A DNA stretch of 64,000 nt from Verrucomicrobiota bacterium (GCA_027622555.1 JAQBYJ010000014.1:1-64000); one strand, 5' to 3'. Counted from the first letter of the stretch, positions 1 through 8,991 are shown. The notes: a model not told the origin generated them from the sequence alone. Translations and numbers: made by a program.

Positions 1-98
1 GTAGCTAGACACTTTCAAGCCCAAAATAAAGGGTTTCAGCGATACGGAAAGAATTTGTCCTGCACCCGACTCCGGAAAGCATCAATTCGCAATCCTCC

Positions 99-572
99 AT
101 GTACCTAAGGGCTACAACTGCCCGCTGGGCCAATGCTTTAGCCTACAAAGTGACGGGAGACGAGGACAACGCCCGAAAATTACTGACTGAATTGAGAGAC
201 CAGTATCTGGCAGGCGTTCGGAGGTTCAATTTTAACAACTATAACGAAAGCCAACTTGCAATAACCTATGCCGCATTGGGAGATGAGGATAAGTCCGCGG
301 AGATTTTCGACGAATTGCTGCAAGGTCAGACTGGAGGAAGACCAGACTATAAACTGGATATTGAAGTCGACCGGGCCATTGCCATGGCTTGGCTGGGGAA
401 GAAGGACGAAGCGGTTGCGGAACTGGACCGCCTCATCAAGGAGCCCTCCATGCTCAATGTCCACTTCATGCGTCACTGCCTGGACTTCTGGCCCTTGCGA
501 GACCATCCCGGCTTCCAGGCCATCCTCAATGACCCGGCGAATAGCCAACCTTTGCCCCCGGATAAGCTATAG
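99..572 (+). CDS. TPR-repeat protein, C-terminal fragment (5' end missing)
   Basis: A 157-residue product made of helical TPR-like pairs (ALAYKVTGDEDNARKLL, AITYAALGDEDKSAEIF, AMAWLGKKDEAVAEL), ending in a 'WPLRDHPGFQAIL' segment typical of the C-terminus of TolB-like/TPR proteins. The same reading frame is open back to base 30 but stops at 27-29. A neighbouring frame reads plausibly up to about base 60, so a frameshift or truncation near the window edge is likely. It lacks the membrane hairpin and TolB-like domain of the full-length copies downstream. Probably a remnant of an older TPR paralogue, or the tail of a gene cut by the window edge. Its C-terminus differs from the NRELDLWFIFDRLRG ending of the other copies, so it is a different subfamily. 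Confidence 0.55.
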   Translation: MYLRATTARWANALAYKVTGDEDNARKLLTELRDQYLAGVRRFNFNNYNESQLAITYAALGDEDKSAEIFDELLQGQTGGRPDYKLDIEVDRAIAMAWLGKKDEAVAELDRLIKEPSMLNVHFMRHCLDFWPLRDHPGFQAILNDPANSQPLPPDKL

Positions 573-763
573 CTTAAGCTTCTTTAAATGATACCTATTT
601 TAACATCACTCCTGATAGTCGCTGAATACCGCGTTGCGGTAACAGGATGGCTGACGCCAACAGGAAACCATTCAAATCCTGTTATCCTTCCCAGAAGGAT
701 ATCCTGTTCCCGTGAAACGGGATCCAGTGCGCGCAACGAACGTTGTTAGGCTTTTAATAGAAC
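573..763. other. intergenic with short inverted repeats
   Basis: No gene seen. The stretch holds several short complementary runs: CCGCGTTGCGG near 630, and 'taacaggat' facing 'atcctgtta' near 640-685, with a further 'atcctgtt' copy near 700. They could form a terminator or leader hairpin ahead of the next TPR gene, but no T-run marks a clear terminator. Confidence 0.3.
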
Positions 764-2857
764 ATGCCCGAAGAAAAACATAGACCATCAGATTCAGAGG
801 ATAAGCCTCCTTTAGGCCTCGCCGCCTTCTGGGCCGAGCTGAAGCGCCGCAAGGTTATGCGGGTGGCGATTACCTATGCGGTGGTGGCGTGGTTGGTGAT
901 ACAGATTGCGGTTTCCACGTTTCCCAGCCTCTATATTCCCCAGTGGGCCTTGAGTCTGGTTATCATGTGCGTGTTGTTGGGCTTCCCGGTGGCCATCATC
1001 CTGGCCTGGGCATTTGAGCTGACGCCCGATGGTATCAAGACCACCCGGCATGCCCGCGAAGAGCAGGGCGCAATACCCCTGTCTGCCGGACAACAGAAGA
1101 AACGCAACTGGATGGCGTATCTGGTAGGCGCCTTGATACCCACCCTCATCTTCGGCACCCTGGCCCTCGTCTTTTATTTCCAGGCCAAGCCTGAGCAAGA
1201 ACCCCAGGAACCATTAACCAATAACTTAATAACCCAATCGACTGAAAAGTCGATTGCAGTCCTTCCCCTCGCCAACATGTCACCTGATCCGGAGAACGCC
1301 TTCTTCGCCGACGGCGTGCACGAGGATGTGCTGACCAACCTGTCCCGCATCAAGGACCTGCTGGTCATCGGCCGGACCTCGACACTTCAGTACCGGGACA
1401 CGGTCAAGACCTTACAGCAGATTGGTGAAGAGCTGGGCGTGCGCTACCTGGTGGAGGGTTCAGTGCGCCGGGCCCGCAATCATGTGCTGGTGACCGTGCA
1501 GCTCATTGATGCCCAAACCGAGGGCCACCTCTGGGCCGAGAACTACAGCCGGGAGCTGGACGACATCTTCGCCATCCAGGCCGAGGTGGCCAAGGCCATT
1601 GCCGGTCAATTAAAAGCGGTCCTTTCCCCTGAGGAAATCGAGAAGATCGAATACCGGCCCACCGAAAACCAGGATGCTTACGATTTATTCCTCAAGTATC
1701 GATTGTCCTGGAAAACCACCCGATTCGACCTGGAGGAAAAGATCCCTTTATTAGAGAAAGCGGTGGCCCTGGACCCCGCCTTTGGAGAGGCCTGGGCCAA
1801 TCTGGCGGCCGACTATCTCGTCAGGTCCCAAAGGTCCCGAAGAAATCCTGCTGATTCGTTGAACAAGGCTCACGAAGCGTTGGCGAAAACCCAGACTTTA
1901 ATCCCCGATTCGGCCCCACTAAAATACGCTCAAGCGTGCTTTGAAGATATTGAAAACCAAAATCTGGAAGGCGCAATAAAACTGCTGCTGAACGCCTTGA
2001 GCATCGATCCTTCGGCCTACGAAGCCAAACGCTACCTTTGCAGGCTCTATTACGTCGCAGGCAGGTTGGAAGAGGCTATTTTCCTGGCGGAAACCATCCT
2101 CCGATCAGATCCCTTGGACAAGTTGACCGAGACACAACTGATGATGAATCATATCGGGCTGGGCATGTGGGATCGAGCCCGCCAGTTCTTTAATAAACAT
2201 GACGAAAAAGCGGGAGCACTCCTGGTCGATTACCTGCAATACGGGAGCAGAAAGGCATTTCTTGAATACAGTGAGTATAATTCAACACCCAACCCGCGTG
2301 ATTCGATCGACAATTCCTGGGTCCAAGTAATTCAGGCACTCGTGAATCGTGATCTCGATATCGCCAAATCCGGCTATGACGACTGGCAATTCAGTCGATT
2401 TCGATTCTTCCTGAACGGAGAAGGCGTATTGTCCATACGTCGGGAGCTATTGATGGCCCTCATACACTTTGAGCTGGGAGAAATGGATGAGATCACATCA
2501 TTAATCGACTCGTCCAAGCGGGTAATTGAAACAGAAGATTTCGAAGATCCCCGAGGCCATGGCGAACGGGCTATTTGGTTTGCCCTTATGAATGAACCCG
2601 ACCGCGTGGAACAAGAAGTCAGTCGTATTCGGGAAATAACTGCGAAGCCCTATTGGAAATACCTGAGACAGGAAGAATGCGAGATGTACATCGCCATTTG
2701 TTATCTCGTTCTTGGCAATAACGACAAGGCCCTCGAAATTCTGGAGGCTGCCAGCAATACGAAAGGCGCGGGCTTCATCAATCGCGAGCTCGACCTTTGG
2801 TTTATCTTCGACCGACTGCGGGGGAATCCACGTTTCGATGCATTATTGGAGGATTAG
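764..2857 (+). CDS. TolB-like/TPR membrane protein, copy 1
   Basis: A 697-residue protein. Residues 22-33 carry the FWAELKRRKVMRV motif. Three hydrophobic segments follow (about 36-56, 61-83, 117-139), with ELTPDGIKTTRHAREEQG between the second and third. Residues 161-290 match the TolB N-terminal/FlgO-like domain found in COG5616-type proteins (KSIAVLPLANMSPDPENAFF, then LVEGSVRRA), and the rest is TPR-like repeats ending in NRELDLWFIFDRLRGNPRFD. This architecture is often annotated 'adenylate cyclase', but there is no cyclase domain here. A membrane-anchored scaffold or sensor is the safest reading; no substrate can be named. It is the first of four large paralogues and is followed 120 bases later by an AbrB-Doc module. 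Confidence 0.85.
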   Translation: MPEEKHRPSDSEDKPPLGLAAFWAELKRRKVMRVAITYAVVAWLVIQIAVSTFPSLYIPQWALSLVIMCVLLGFPVAIILAWAFELTPDGIKTTRHAREEQGAIPLSAGQQKKRNWMAYLVGALIPTLIFGTLALVFYFQAKPEQEPQEPLTNNLITQSTEKSIAVLPLANMSPDPENAFFADGVHEDVLTNLSRIKDLLVIGRTSTLQYRDTVKTLQQIGEELGVRYLVEGSVRRARNHVLVTVQLIDAQTEGHLWAENYSRELDDIFAIQAEVAKAIAGQLKAVLSPEEIEKIEYRPTENQDAYDLFLKYRLSWKTTRFDLEEKIPLLEKAVALDPAFGEAWANLAADYLVRSQRSRRNPADSLNKAHEALAKTQTLIPDSAPLKYAQACFEDIENQNLEGAIKLLLNALSIDPSAYEAKRYLCRLYYVAGRLEEAIFLAETILRSDPLDKLTETQLMMNHIGLGMWDRARQFFNKHDEKAGALLVDYLQYGSRKAFLEYSEYNSTPNPRDSIDNSWVQVIQALVNRDLDIAKSGYDDWQFSRFRFFLNGEGVLSIRRELLMALIHFELGEMDEITSLIDSSKRVIETEDFEDPRGHGERAIWFALMNEPDRVEQEVSRIREITAKPYWKYLRQEECEMYIAICYLVLGNNDKALEILEAASNTKGAGFINRELDLWFIFDRLRGNPRFDALLED

Positions 2858-2943
2858 CAGCAAAGGTGGAGATGATGGCATTGGGCAAATGGATAGCGAT
2901 GGTTTTTGTAAGGCGCGGAGGGGTTCGCTCTCCCAGAGGATTC

Positions 2944-2966
2944 TTGACAGACTCCATGTAATACAT
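2944..2966 (+). promoter_or_regulatory. putative promoter/operator of AbrB-Doc module
   Basis: A TTGACA box at 2944-2949 is followed by the perfect palindrome ATGTAATACAT at 2956-2966, twelve bases before the AbrB start codon. Type II antitoxins of this class usually repress their own promoter through such palindromes. The -10 element is weak (TAGTTT at 2966-2971), so the exact promoter is uncertain. Confidence 0.4.
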
Positions 2967-2977
2967 AGTTTTACGTC

Positions 2978-3205
2978 ATGATAAAGAAGATCTCTAAAGT
3001 CGGAAATTCCCAGGGAGTCGTCTTTGACGCGGCATTGATGGAGATGGCGCACCTTAAGGTCGGAGATGAATTGAACGTGGAAATTCACAACGGAGGAACC
3101 ATTACGCTGACTCCGATTCGTTCCCAGCCGTCCGATGAAGCAATCAAAAAGACCATCGAAAGCACGATGGAGGATTATGCGGAAACAATGAAGAAATTGT
3201 CATGA
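2978..3205 (+). CDS. AbrB/MazE-type antitoxin (partner of Doc)
   Basis: A 75-residue SpoVT/AbrB-fold DNA-binding protein: the N-terminal MIKKISKVGNSQGVVF swapped-hairpin motif, then LKVGDELNVEIHNGGTITL, then a charged helical C-terminus (residues 48-75) expected to wrap and neutralise the toxin. It overlaps the downstream Fic/Doc gene by four bases (ATGA), the usual antitoxin-first arrangement. An AbrB-type antitoxin paired with Doc is less common than Phd. It probably autorepresses through the palindrome just upstream. Confidence 0.88.
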   Translation: MIKKISKVGNSQGVVFDAALMEMAHLKVGDELNVEIHNGGTITLTPIRSQPSDEAIKKTIESTMEDYAETMKKLS

Positions 3206-3603
3206 GCAAAACTCCGGAAGACTGCTTCCACCTCTCGGTGGAAATTGTCCGGGAAATTCATAGGCAAGCCATTGCGAGGTTTGGTGGTTCAGAAGGGGAT
3301 CGTGATCTCAACATGCTCGAATCCGCAGTAGCCGCGCCCCAGGCCAGCTTTGGTGGAAAATCCCCATTCGCCGATTTGGCAGAAGTTGCGGCTGCCTATT
3401 TATTTTATCTGTGCAAAAACCATCCCTTTCTTGATGGAAATAAACGAACCGCTTTGGGTGCCTGTATCGTTTTTCTGCGCTTAAATGATGTCGAAACGCC
3501 GCCCGACAGCTCTCAATGGGAGGAACTGACACTAGCGGTTGCGAGCAGTGCCATTGACCGCGAGGAGACAACCAATCAACTTCGAACTCTGCTCGGATCC
3601 TGA
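3202..3603 (+). CDS. doc: Doc-type toxin (Fic fold)
   Basis: A 133-residue Fic/Doc protein with the signature HPFLDGNKRTAL at residues 74-85 (catalytic His74, anion-binding Asn80-Lys81-Arg82). Characterised Doc toxins phosphorylate EF-Tu and stop translation; the short length and the HxFxDGNKR form fit Doc better than large AMPylating Fic enzymes. The N-terminus LSVEIVREIHRQAIARFGG also matches Doc. It overlaps the AbrB-type antitoxin by ATGA and is followed by a 5' stump of a TPR gene, so the module sits between TPR gene ends. Confidence 0.9.
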   Translation: MSKTPEDCFHLSVEIVREIHRQAIARFGGSEGDRDLNMLESAVAAPQASFGGKSPFADLAEVAAAYLFYLCKNHPFLDGNKRTALGACIVFLRLNDVETPPDSSQWEELTLAVASSAIDREETTNQLRTLLGS

Positions 3604-3606
3604 AGG

Positions 3607-3840
3607 ATGAATAAAGACAACAGAGACAAGCCCGTTCGGCAAGTTCCCGCCTCTGCTCGACCGCAACGGCGAGGCAAGCAGGATGATTCACCGTCATCGG
3701 ACGATGTTGCCCCGCAATCGGATGGCTTGGCCCCTCGACACATCTCGGGGTGGACGGGTTTATGGACCGAGCTGACGTGTCCCTCACAGCTCATCGAGCG
3801 ACGTGGGAAGCGCCGCAAGGTCATGCGGGTGGCGATCTGG
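3607..3840 (+). pseudogene. 5' remnant of a TolB-like/TPR gene with small insertion
   Basis: Translation from the ATG at 3607 gives a Ser/Asp/Pro-rich leader and then LWTEL followed by KRRKVMRVAI, the conserved start of the TPR paralogues. The two halves are separated by about 33 extra bases reading TCPSQLIERRG. Homology ends after about base 3835, where an unrelated sequence begins. The same insertion is present in the remnant near 25.35 kb. It is a dead stump, not a functional gene. Confidence 0.7.
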
Positions 3841-3931
3841 GGAAATTGGAGAGCGTGGAACTTGGGAGTGAGTGAACAGACAGAACCCTTAGTTCTTTAC
3901 AAATCTTACTTGCGTCTTACTTTTGAGCCCC

Positions 3932-4183
3932 ATGAGGACTAAAGTTTCCAGCAAGGGTCAAGTTGTGATACCTAAATCGGTGAGAAACCATTATCAGTGG
4001 AAGCCGGGAACGGTGTTGAATATTGAAGAAACCGACCATGGCGTTGTGCTGAGTCCTGTCACTGATTCCTGCATTTCTCAGGATGAGGTCTTCGGCTGCC
4101 TAAAAGGGAAGGTGTCTCGGAGGGTGACGTTGAAAGAAATGGATGCCATTATTGAGGAGCTTGCCCAGAGATCGCGCGCATGA
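3932..4183 (+). CDS. AbrB-type antitoxin (VapB-like)
   Basis: An 83-residue SpoVT/AbrB-domain protein beginning MRTKVSSKGQVVIPKSVR, followed by KPGTVLNIEETDHGVVL and a helical tail (about 50-83) that should bind the toxin. The ATG at 3932 is preferred over an in-frame TTG at 3923 because family members start directly at the MRxxVSSKGQ strand. It overlaps the VapC gene by four bases (ATGA). With VapC and two TPR genes it forms a run of four genes, three of the junctions being ATGA. Confidence 0.88.
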   Translation: MRTKVSSKGQVVIPKSVRNHYQWKPGTVLNIEETDHGVVLSPVTDSCISQDEVFGCLKGKVSRRVTLKEMDAIIEELAQRSRA

Positions 4184-4566
4184 TTGCCGTTGATACCAAT
4201 GTGGTCGTTCGATTTTTAACAGCGGACGATGCTCAGCAGGCGAAAAAGAGCCGTACTCTGTTCAAGGATAATGAGGTCTGGTTGTCCCGAACCGTTTTTC
4301 TGGAAACCGAGTGGGTGCTTCGGGGAGCCTATAAACTCGATCGAAAGAGCGTGAACAAGGCGCTGGCGACCTTGAGTCAGATGGAGGGCGTGCAGGTAGA
4401 GAATATTTCGCAAGTAACAGAGGCATTGACCCTTCATCAATCAGGGTGGGATTTTGCGGATGCCCTTCACGTCGTCTCCTGTCCTCCTGAGGTAACCGAT
4501 TTTTTTAGTTTTGATCGGCGTCTGACAAAAATGAAATGGGGAGCCCTCAGGCTAGGGATGCCATGA
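4180..4566 (+). CDS. vapC: VapC toxin, PIN-domain ribonuclease
   Basis: A 128-residue PIN-domain protein. Acidic catalytic residues are visible in order: Asp5 (AVDTNVVVRFL), Glu in FLETEWVLRG (about 43), Asp in WDFADALH (about 98) and a late Asp in FFSFDRRL. VapC toxins are Mg-dependent endoribonucleases acting on tRNA or rRNA; the target here cannot be told. Its stop codon overlaps the start of the following TPR gene (ATGA at 4563-4566), with an AGGG purine run about seven bases upstream, so toxin and TPR protein are probably translationally coupled, which is unusual. Confidence 0.9.
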   Translation: MIAVDTNVVVRFLTADDAQQAKKSRTLFKDNEVWLSRTVFLETEWVLRGAYKLDRKSVNKALATLSQMEGVQVENISQVTEALTLHQSGWDFADALHVVSCPPEVTDFFSFDRRLTKMKWGALRLGMP

Positions 4567-6881
4567 CCGAAGATCCTCAATCAGAAACTCCCAAACCTTC
4601 CGGCCCCACTTCCTTCTGGGCCGAGCTAAAGCGCCGCAAGGTTATGCGGGTGGCGATCACCTACGCGGTGGTGGCGTGGGTGATTATGCAGGTGGCGGCG
4701 ACAACGTTTGCGAGCTTCGGTATTCCGGAGTGGGCTTTCCGCTTTGTGGTGATCATGCTTTGCATTTTCTTCCCGGTCGCGGTCATTCTGGCTTGGGCGT
4801 TTGAACTGACGCCGGATGGGATCAAAACGACCAAACACGCCCGGGAAGAACAGGGCGAAGTTCCCCTATCGGAAAACCAGGAACGCAAACGAAACCGGTT
4901 CACCTTTTTATTCGGAGCTGCCGTGCCCACTCTGATCTTCGGCGCCCTGGCCATCTTCTTTTACTTCCGGGCCAACCCCCCTGTCACGCCGGATCAAGGA
5001 GAAGGCGGATCGCCCCCTGCCCTGAGCTTGTCGAATGGGCTTCAAGTCGAAGACTTGGACAAGTCCATTGCCGTCCTGCCCCTTATCAACATGAGCGCCG
5101 AGGACGACAACCGCTACTTTGCGGATGGCGTCCACGAAGACATCCTCACGGGCCTCACCGGCCTTGAGGGCTTCAAGGTGATATCACGTACGACCATGCT
5201 GCGTTATGCGGTCTCCGATCTAACCCTGTCTGAAATCGGAAAAGCCCTGAACTCCCAGTACGTAGTCGAAGGCTCGGTTCGAAAGATCGGGAATCACGTA
5301 CGCATCACCATTCAGCTCATCGATGCGATTAACGATCACCATATCTGGGCCAGCAATTTTGATCGTGAACTCGTGGATGTTTTTGCCGTGCAGAGCGAGC
5401 TGGCCAAGGAGATCAGCAACTCCATTCACCTGGAGATCCAGCCCGAGACGGTTCAGGAACTTGAGGGAACCTTATCCAAAAATCCCCTGGCCTATGATCT
5501 TTATTTAAAAGCTCAGAGCATCGATAAGTCGGAAGGCGAGACGGAGGACTCCATGCGAAGGCGTCTGGACTTATTGGAGCGAGCTGTCGCAGCGGATCCA
5601 GGATTTGTCGAAGCCTGGGGTATCCTGAAACGCGATTATGACCTCATGCTTAACAAGCGTATACCCGAACGAGCCTGGTTTTATGATACACCTGAGGAGC
5701 GCAAGGAAGTGGAGAAAGACTTCAGTTCCAAATCAGCACGGGCGCTATCCAAAGCCATGATTCTGGATCCCAACAACCCGGAGGCCCTGCTTGCCAGTAT
5801 CATCAATCATATCGAGCCTCAACCTCCCGAAGTGCTGGCGGAAAGAAAGGAGATCTTTGAACGTATTCTCGCCGAGCATCCTAACCATGCCATGACTTTG
5901 ATTAATTATGGTTGGTGGCACATCCATATCACCCCGCGCGATCCTGAGGCCGGAAAACGATATTTCGACAAAGCACTGGAAATGGATCCATTCAACGTAC
6001 GCATTCTGGAAATAGTAAAGACGTTCTATCGCATCAACGATTGGTCGACTGAATTTCTGGACGAACGGCTTGAACAGATACTGCCTCAAGACTTGGAACA
6101 GCGACGACTCAACTCCCTATCGTTATATATGCGCCTGGGTAATTTGTTCGAAGCCTTTGTCGATTCGGCGGATGAGACCTTGATGGAACAATATCGCACC
6201 AGTTTCGAAAAAATCGGAGTGGATAACTTCAATCACACCCATTCATACCATAGTAGAAAGGCAACGTTACTGGAGTATGACAACAACCTGGATGGTTTAG
6301 TGCAGATATCGAATCAGTTGCCGATTCCAGATAGTTTCTCAGAGGAGACCTGCCCTGGGGAACTCGCAGACTATTGTATGATTACTTCCACAGCCATGGT
6401 CGCACATTATATTAGGGAAGAGCCAGAAGAAGCCCGCAACTATGCCCAAAGAATCATTGCAGCTGATTTCCAAATACAGGCTATAGAAAACGTGAAAGAG
6501 AATGCGCCGTTTGTCTTAGACATTTCAGAGGTATCTCTGAGTATGGCTTATTCCATCCTGGGCAATGAGGCAAGGGCGGTAGAAATTGCTGAAAAACGAT
6601 CTGCGTTAGTCACTGAAGAATCCGACGAAGATAGCTTGATACCTCCTCTTATTGCCTGGACATGGGCCGACTCGGATAAAGCCTCAAAACTATTGTTTGA
6701 ATATCTGGAGAATAATCCTTCTCTAAAGTTGATCGACTATGTGGCAGCGGATTTCCTGATTTTTTATCCGCTTCTCCAGGAACCAGCGGTTAAAGATGCC
6801 TTGTTTCAGGACGGTAAATGGACCCACTACCTGGCGGAACGTATTCCGGAGTACGCGGAGCTCAAGAACACTGCAAAATGA
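4563..6881 (+). CDS. TolB-like/TPR membrane protein, copy 2
   Basis: A 772-residue paralogue when started at the ATG overlapping the vapC stop; an upstream in-frame start at 4536 lies inside vapC and is less likely. It carries FWAELKRRKVMRV, three membrane segments, the ELTPDGIKTTKHAREEQG loop, the TolB N-terminal-like domain (DKSIAVLPLINMSAEDDNRYF to VVEGSVRKIGNHVRITIQLI) and TPR-like repeats. Unlike copies 1, 3 and 4 it lacks the NRELDLWFIFDRLRG ending and finishes FLIFYPLLQEPAVKDALF, so its tail is diverged or recombined. The linker before the TolB-like domain contains a CTTCGACAAGCTCAGG-type repeat in reverse orientation (5016-5037), read in frame. The gene ends in ATGA with copy 3. Confidence 0.85.
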   Translation: MTEDPQSETPKPSGPTSFWAELKRRKVMRVAITYAVVAWVIMQVAATTFASFGIPEWAFRFVVIMLCIFFPVAVILAWAFELTPDGIKTTKHAREEQGEVPLSENQERKRNRFTFLFGAAVPTLIFGALAIFFYFRANPPVTPDQGEGGSPPALSLSNGLQVEDLDKSIAVLPLINMSAEDDNRYFADGVHEDILTGLTGLEGFKVISRTTMLRYAVSDLTLSEIGKALNSQYVVEGSVRKIGNHVRITIQLIDAINDHHIWASNFDRELVDVFAVQSELAKEISNSIHLEIQPETVQELEGTLSKNPLAYDLYLKAQSIDKSEGETEDSMRRRLDLLERAVAADPGFVEAWGILKRDYDLMLNKRIPERAWFYDTPEERKEVEKDFSSKSARALSKAMILDPNNPEALLASIINHIEPQPPEVLAERKEIFERILAEHPNHAMTLINYGWWHIHITPRDPEAGKRYFDKALEMDPFNVRILEIVKTFYRINDWSTEFLDERLEQILPQDLEQRRLNSLSLYMRLGNLFEAFVDSADETLMEQYRTSFEKIGVDNFNHTHSYHSRKATLLEYDNNLDGLVQISNQLPIPDSFSEETCPGELADYCMITSTAMVAHYIREEPEEARNYAQRIIAADFQIQAIENVKENAPFVLDISEVSLSMAYSILGNEARAVEIAEKRSALVTEESDEDSLIPPLIAWTWADSDKASKLLFEYLENNPSLKLIDYVAADFLIFYPLLQEPAVKDALFQDGKWTHYLAERIPEYAELKNTAK

Positions 6882-8977
6882 TCGACAAACCAACCCCATC
6901 TGGCCCTGAAGAAAAAACGTCCACTTTCTGGACCGAGCTGAAACGGCGCAAGGTGATGCGGGTGGGGATTACCTATGCGGTGGTGGCGTGGATCATCATT
7001 CAGGTGGCGGCGACAACATTTGCAAGCTTCGGGATTCCCGAATGGGCTTTTCGCTTTGTAGTGATCATGCTGGTACTGGGCCTGCCGGTGGCGTTGATCA
7101 TCACCTGGGCCTTCGAGCTGACACCGGACGGGATCAAGACGACCAAACACGCCCGGGAAAAGCAGGGCACAAAGCCCCTGTCTGAAGGACAGCAGAAGAA
7201 ACGCAACTGGATGGCGTATCTGGTAGGCGCCTTGATACCCACCCTCATCTTCGGCGCCCTGGCTTTGTTCTTTTACTTCCAGGCAAAGCCCGCACAAGAA
7301 CCCCTTCCATCTTCGATCTCCCAACTCCCATCTACAGATAACGACAAATCCATCGCCGTACTCCCTCTCACCAACATGTCTCCCGATCCGGACAATGCCT
7401 TCTTTGCGGACGGGGTGCACGAGGAGATTCTGACCAACCTGGCGAAGATCAGGAAATTGCTGGTCATAGGACGCACATCGACTCTCCAGTACCGCGATAC
7501 GGTCAAACCGCTTAAACAAATCGGAAGTGAACTGGGTGTGAAATATCTGCTGGAGGGCTCCGTTCAGCGAGCCGGCGACCAGGTTCGGGTAACGGTCCAG
7601 TTGATCGAAACCGAATCCGAAGGACACATCTGGGCGCAAAGCTACACCCGCAAACTCGACGACTTTTTTGCCATCATCAGTTCCATTTCCAAGGAAATAT
7701 CCGGGGAGCTTCAAACCGTCTTGTCTCCGGAAGAAATTGCCGGAATCGAGCGCCGCCCCACTCAAAACCAGGAAGCTTACGATTTATATCTCAAGGGGCT
7801 TCAGGCTGATTCTAGAAGCGCGGAGAGGTTCACGCTATTAGAGAAGGCGGTTGAACTCGATCCCGATTTCTATGAAGCATGGCATCGTTTATTGGTTGAT
7901 GGCGCTATGGCGTTTCGATATAATCAGAGAATCGATCAGGCGCTACTGGCCAAGACCCGCTACGCTCTTTCCCAGATCAAAAGAACGGCTCCAAATCCTT
8001 CAATGTATCTCCACGCCCAGGCGGTGTTGGTCTACAACGAGCGTAACGATATGGAGGGGTCGATCGGGCTTCTGCTGAAGGCCGCCCAGAACCCGGACGA
8101 TTACGAGGCCCAGGCCACTTTGGCTTGGAGATATATGGAAATGGGGAAAATGCTAGAAGCGCTGCCCTTCCTTGAAGCCGCCATTCGCGCTGATCCTTTA
8201 GATTTTCCGATCATCTTCAGGACTGTCTCATGCTATCAAAGGCTAGGCATGTGGGAGAAAGGGCGGGCTCAGATTCAGAGAAACTTGGAACGGCGGCCTG
8301 ACCTCATTTTTTGGAGCACGTTGTTGGCGTCTCATAACTATCTTCAGACTGGCGATCGTGATGCCTATGTTGAAGGCCTGAAATCCCTTCGAGGAAGCGA
8401 TGAGGGAAATAGCTATATCGAAGCCGTAGTGGCAACGATATCACGGGACCTGAGTCGAGCTTTGGAATTAGTCGATGATTCCCCCGCTAAAAATACTTAC
8501 GATCTAAGCTTGGCCCATTATTTTGATTTTAAATTCTCGCTCCGTTCTCGAGAAAGCATGAAGGCGCTGATCTGGTTCGAGCTTGGGAATCGAGAGCAAT
8601 GGCAGATCGCAGCAGAAAAAGCTAAGGTCGGTTTTAAGGATATCGTGGCAATGGATCCGATTGCTGATCCTGACTTTTGGTCAAACTTGGCGATCTGCCA
8701 TGCGCTGACCGGTGAACGGGACCTGATGGAGCAAACTATAGCTGAAGTCCGGAAACGGACCAGCTCGCCAAATTGGCGTTACCGGCGCGGAGATCTAACC
8801 GAGATGCACATCGTCATCTGTTACCTCGTCTTCGGCGATAACGACAAAGCCATCGAAACCTTGGAAGCCGCCAGCAAGATGGACGGCCCCATCTTCCTCA
8901 ACCGCGAACTCGACCTCTGGTTCATCTTCGACCGGCTCCGAGGGGATCCTCGGTTTGATAAGTTGTTGGTGGATTAG
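6878..8977 (+). CDS. TolB-like/TPR membrane protein, copy 3
   Basis: A 699-residue paralogue starting at the ATG that overlaps the stop of copy 2. It has the FWTELKRRKVMRV motif at about 15-27, three hydrophobic segments, the TolB N-terminal-like domain (DKSIAVLPLTNMSPDPDNAFF, LLEGSVQRAGDQVRVTVQLI) and TPR-like repeats ending NRELDLWFIFDRLRGDPRFD. Its first 130 residues are nearly identical to copies 1 and 2 while the TPR region is much more diverged, the pattern expected from gene conversion at the 5' end or selection on the membrane hairpin. Function unknown; probably a membrane scaffold co-expressed with the AbrB-VapC module upstream. Confidence 0.85.
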   Translation: MIDKPTPSGPEEKTSTFWTELKRRKVMRVGITYAVVAWIIIQVAATTFASFGIPEWAFRFVVIMLVLGLPVALIITWAFELTPDGIKTTKHAREKQGTKPLSEGQQKKRNWMAYLVGALIPTLIFGALALFFYFQAKPAQEPLPSSISQLPSTDNDKSIAVLPLTNMSPDPDNAFFADGVHEEILTNLAKIRKLLVIGRTSTLQYRDTVKPLKQIGSELGVKYLLEGSVQRAGDQVRVTVQLIETESEGHIWAQSYTRKLDDFFAIISSISKEISGELQTVLSPEEIAGIERRPTQNQEAYDLYLKGLQADSRSAERFTLLEKAVELDPDFYEAWHRLLVDGAMAFRYNQRIDQALLAKTRYALSQIKRTAPNPSMYLHAQAVLVYNERNDMEGSIGLLLKAAQNPDDYEAQATLAWRYMEMGKMLEALPFLEAAIRADPLDFPIIFRTVSCYQRLGMWEKGRAQIQRNLERRPDLIFWSTLLASHNYLQTGDRDAYVEGLKSLRGSDEGNSYIEAVVATISRDLSRALELVDDSPAKNTYDLSLAHYFDFKFSLRSRESMKALIWFELGNREQWQIAAEKAKVGFKDIVAMDPIADPDFWSNLAICHALTGERDLMEQTIAEVRKRTSSPNWRYRRGDLTEMHIVICYLVFGDNDKAIETLEAASKMDGPIFLNRELDLWFIFDRLRGDPRFDKLLVD

Positions 8978-8991
8978 TCCGGAATATCAGT

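Noticed and set aside
6827-7765. 312-residue minus-strand open frame opposite TPR copy 3
   Set aside because: It mirrors conserved codons of the TPR gene; similar frames lie opposite the other copies and have no domain or start signal.
764-8977. TPR proteins as adenylate cyclases
   Set aside because: Similar proteins are often so named, but no cyclase catalytic domain or metal-binding aspartates are present in any copy.
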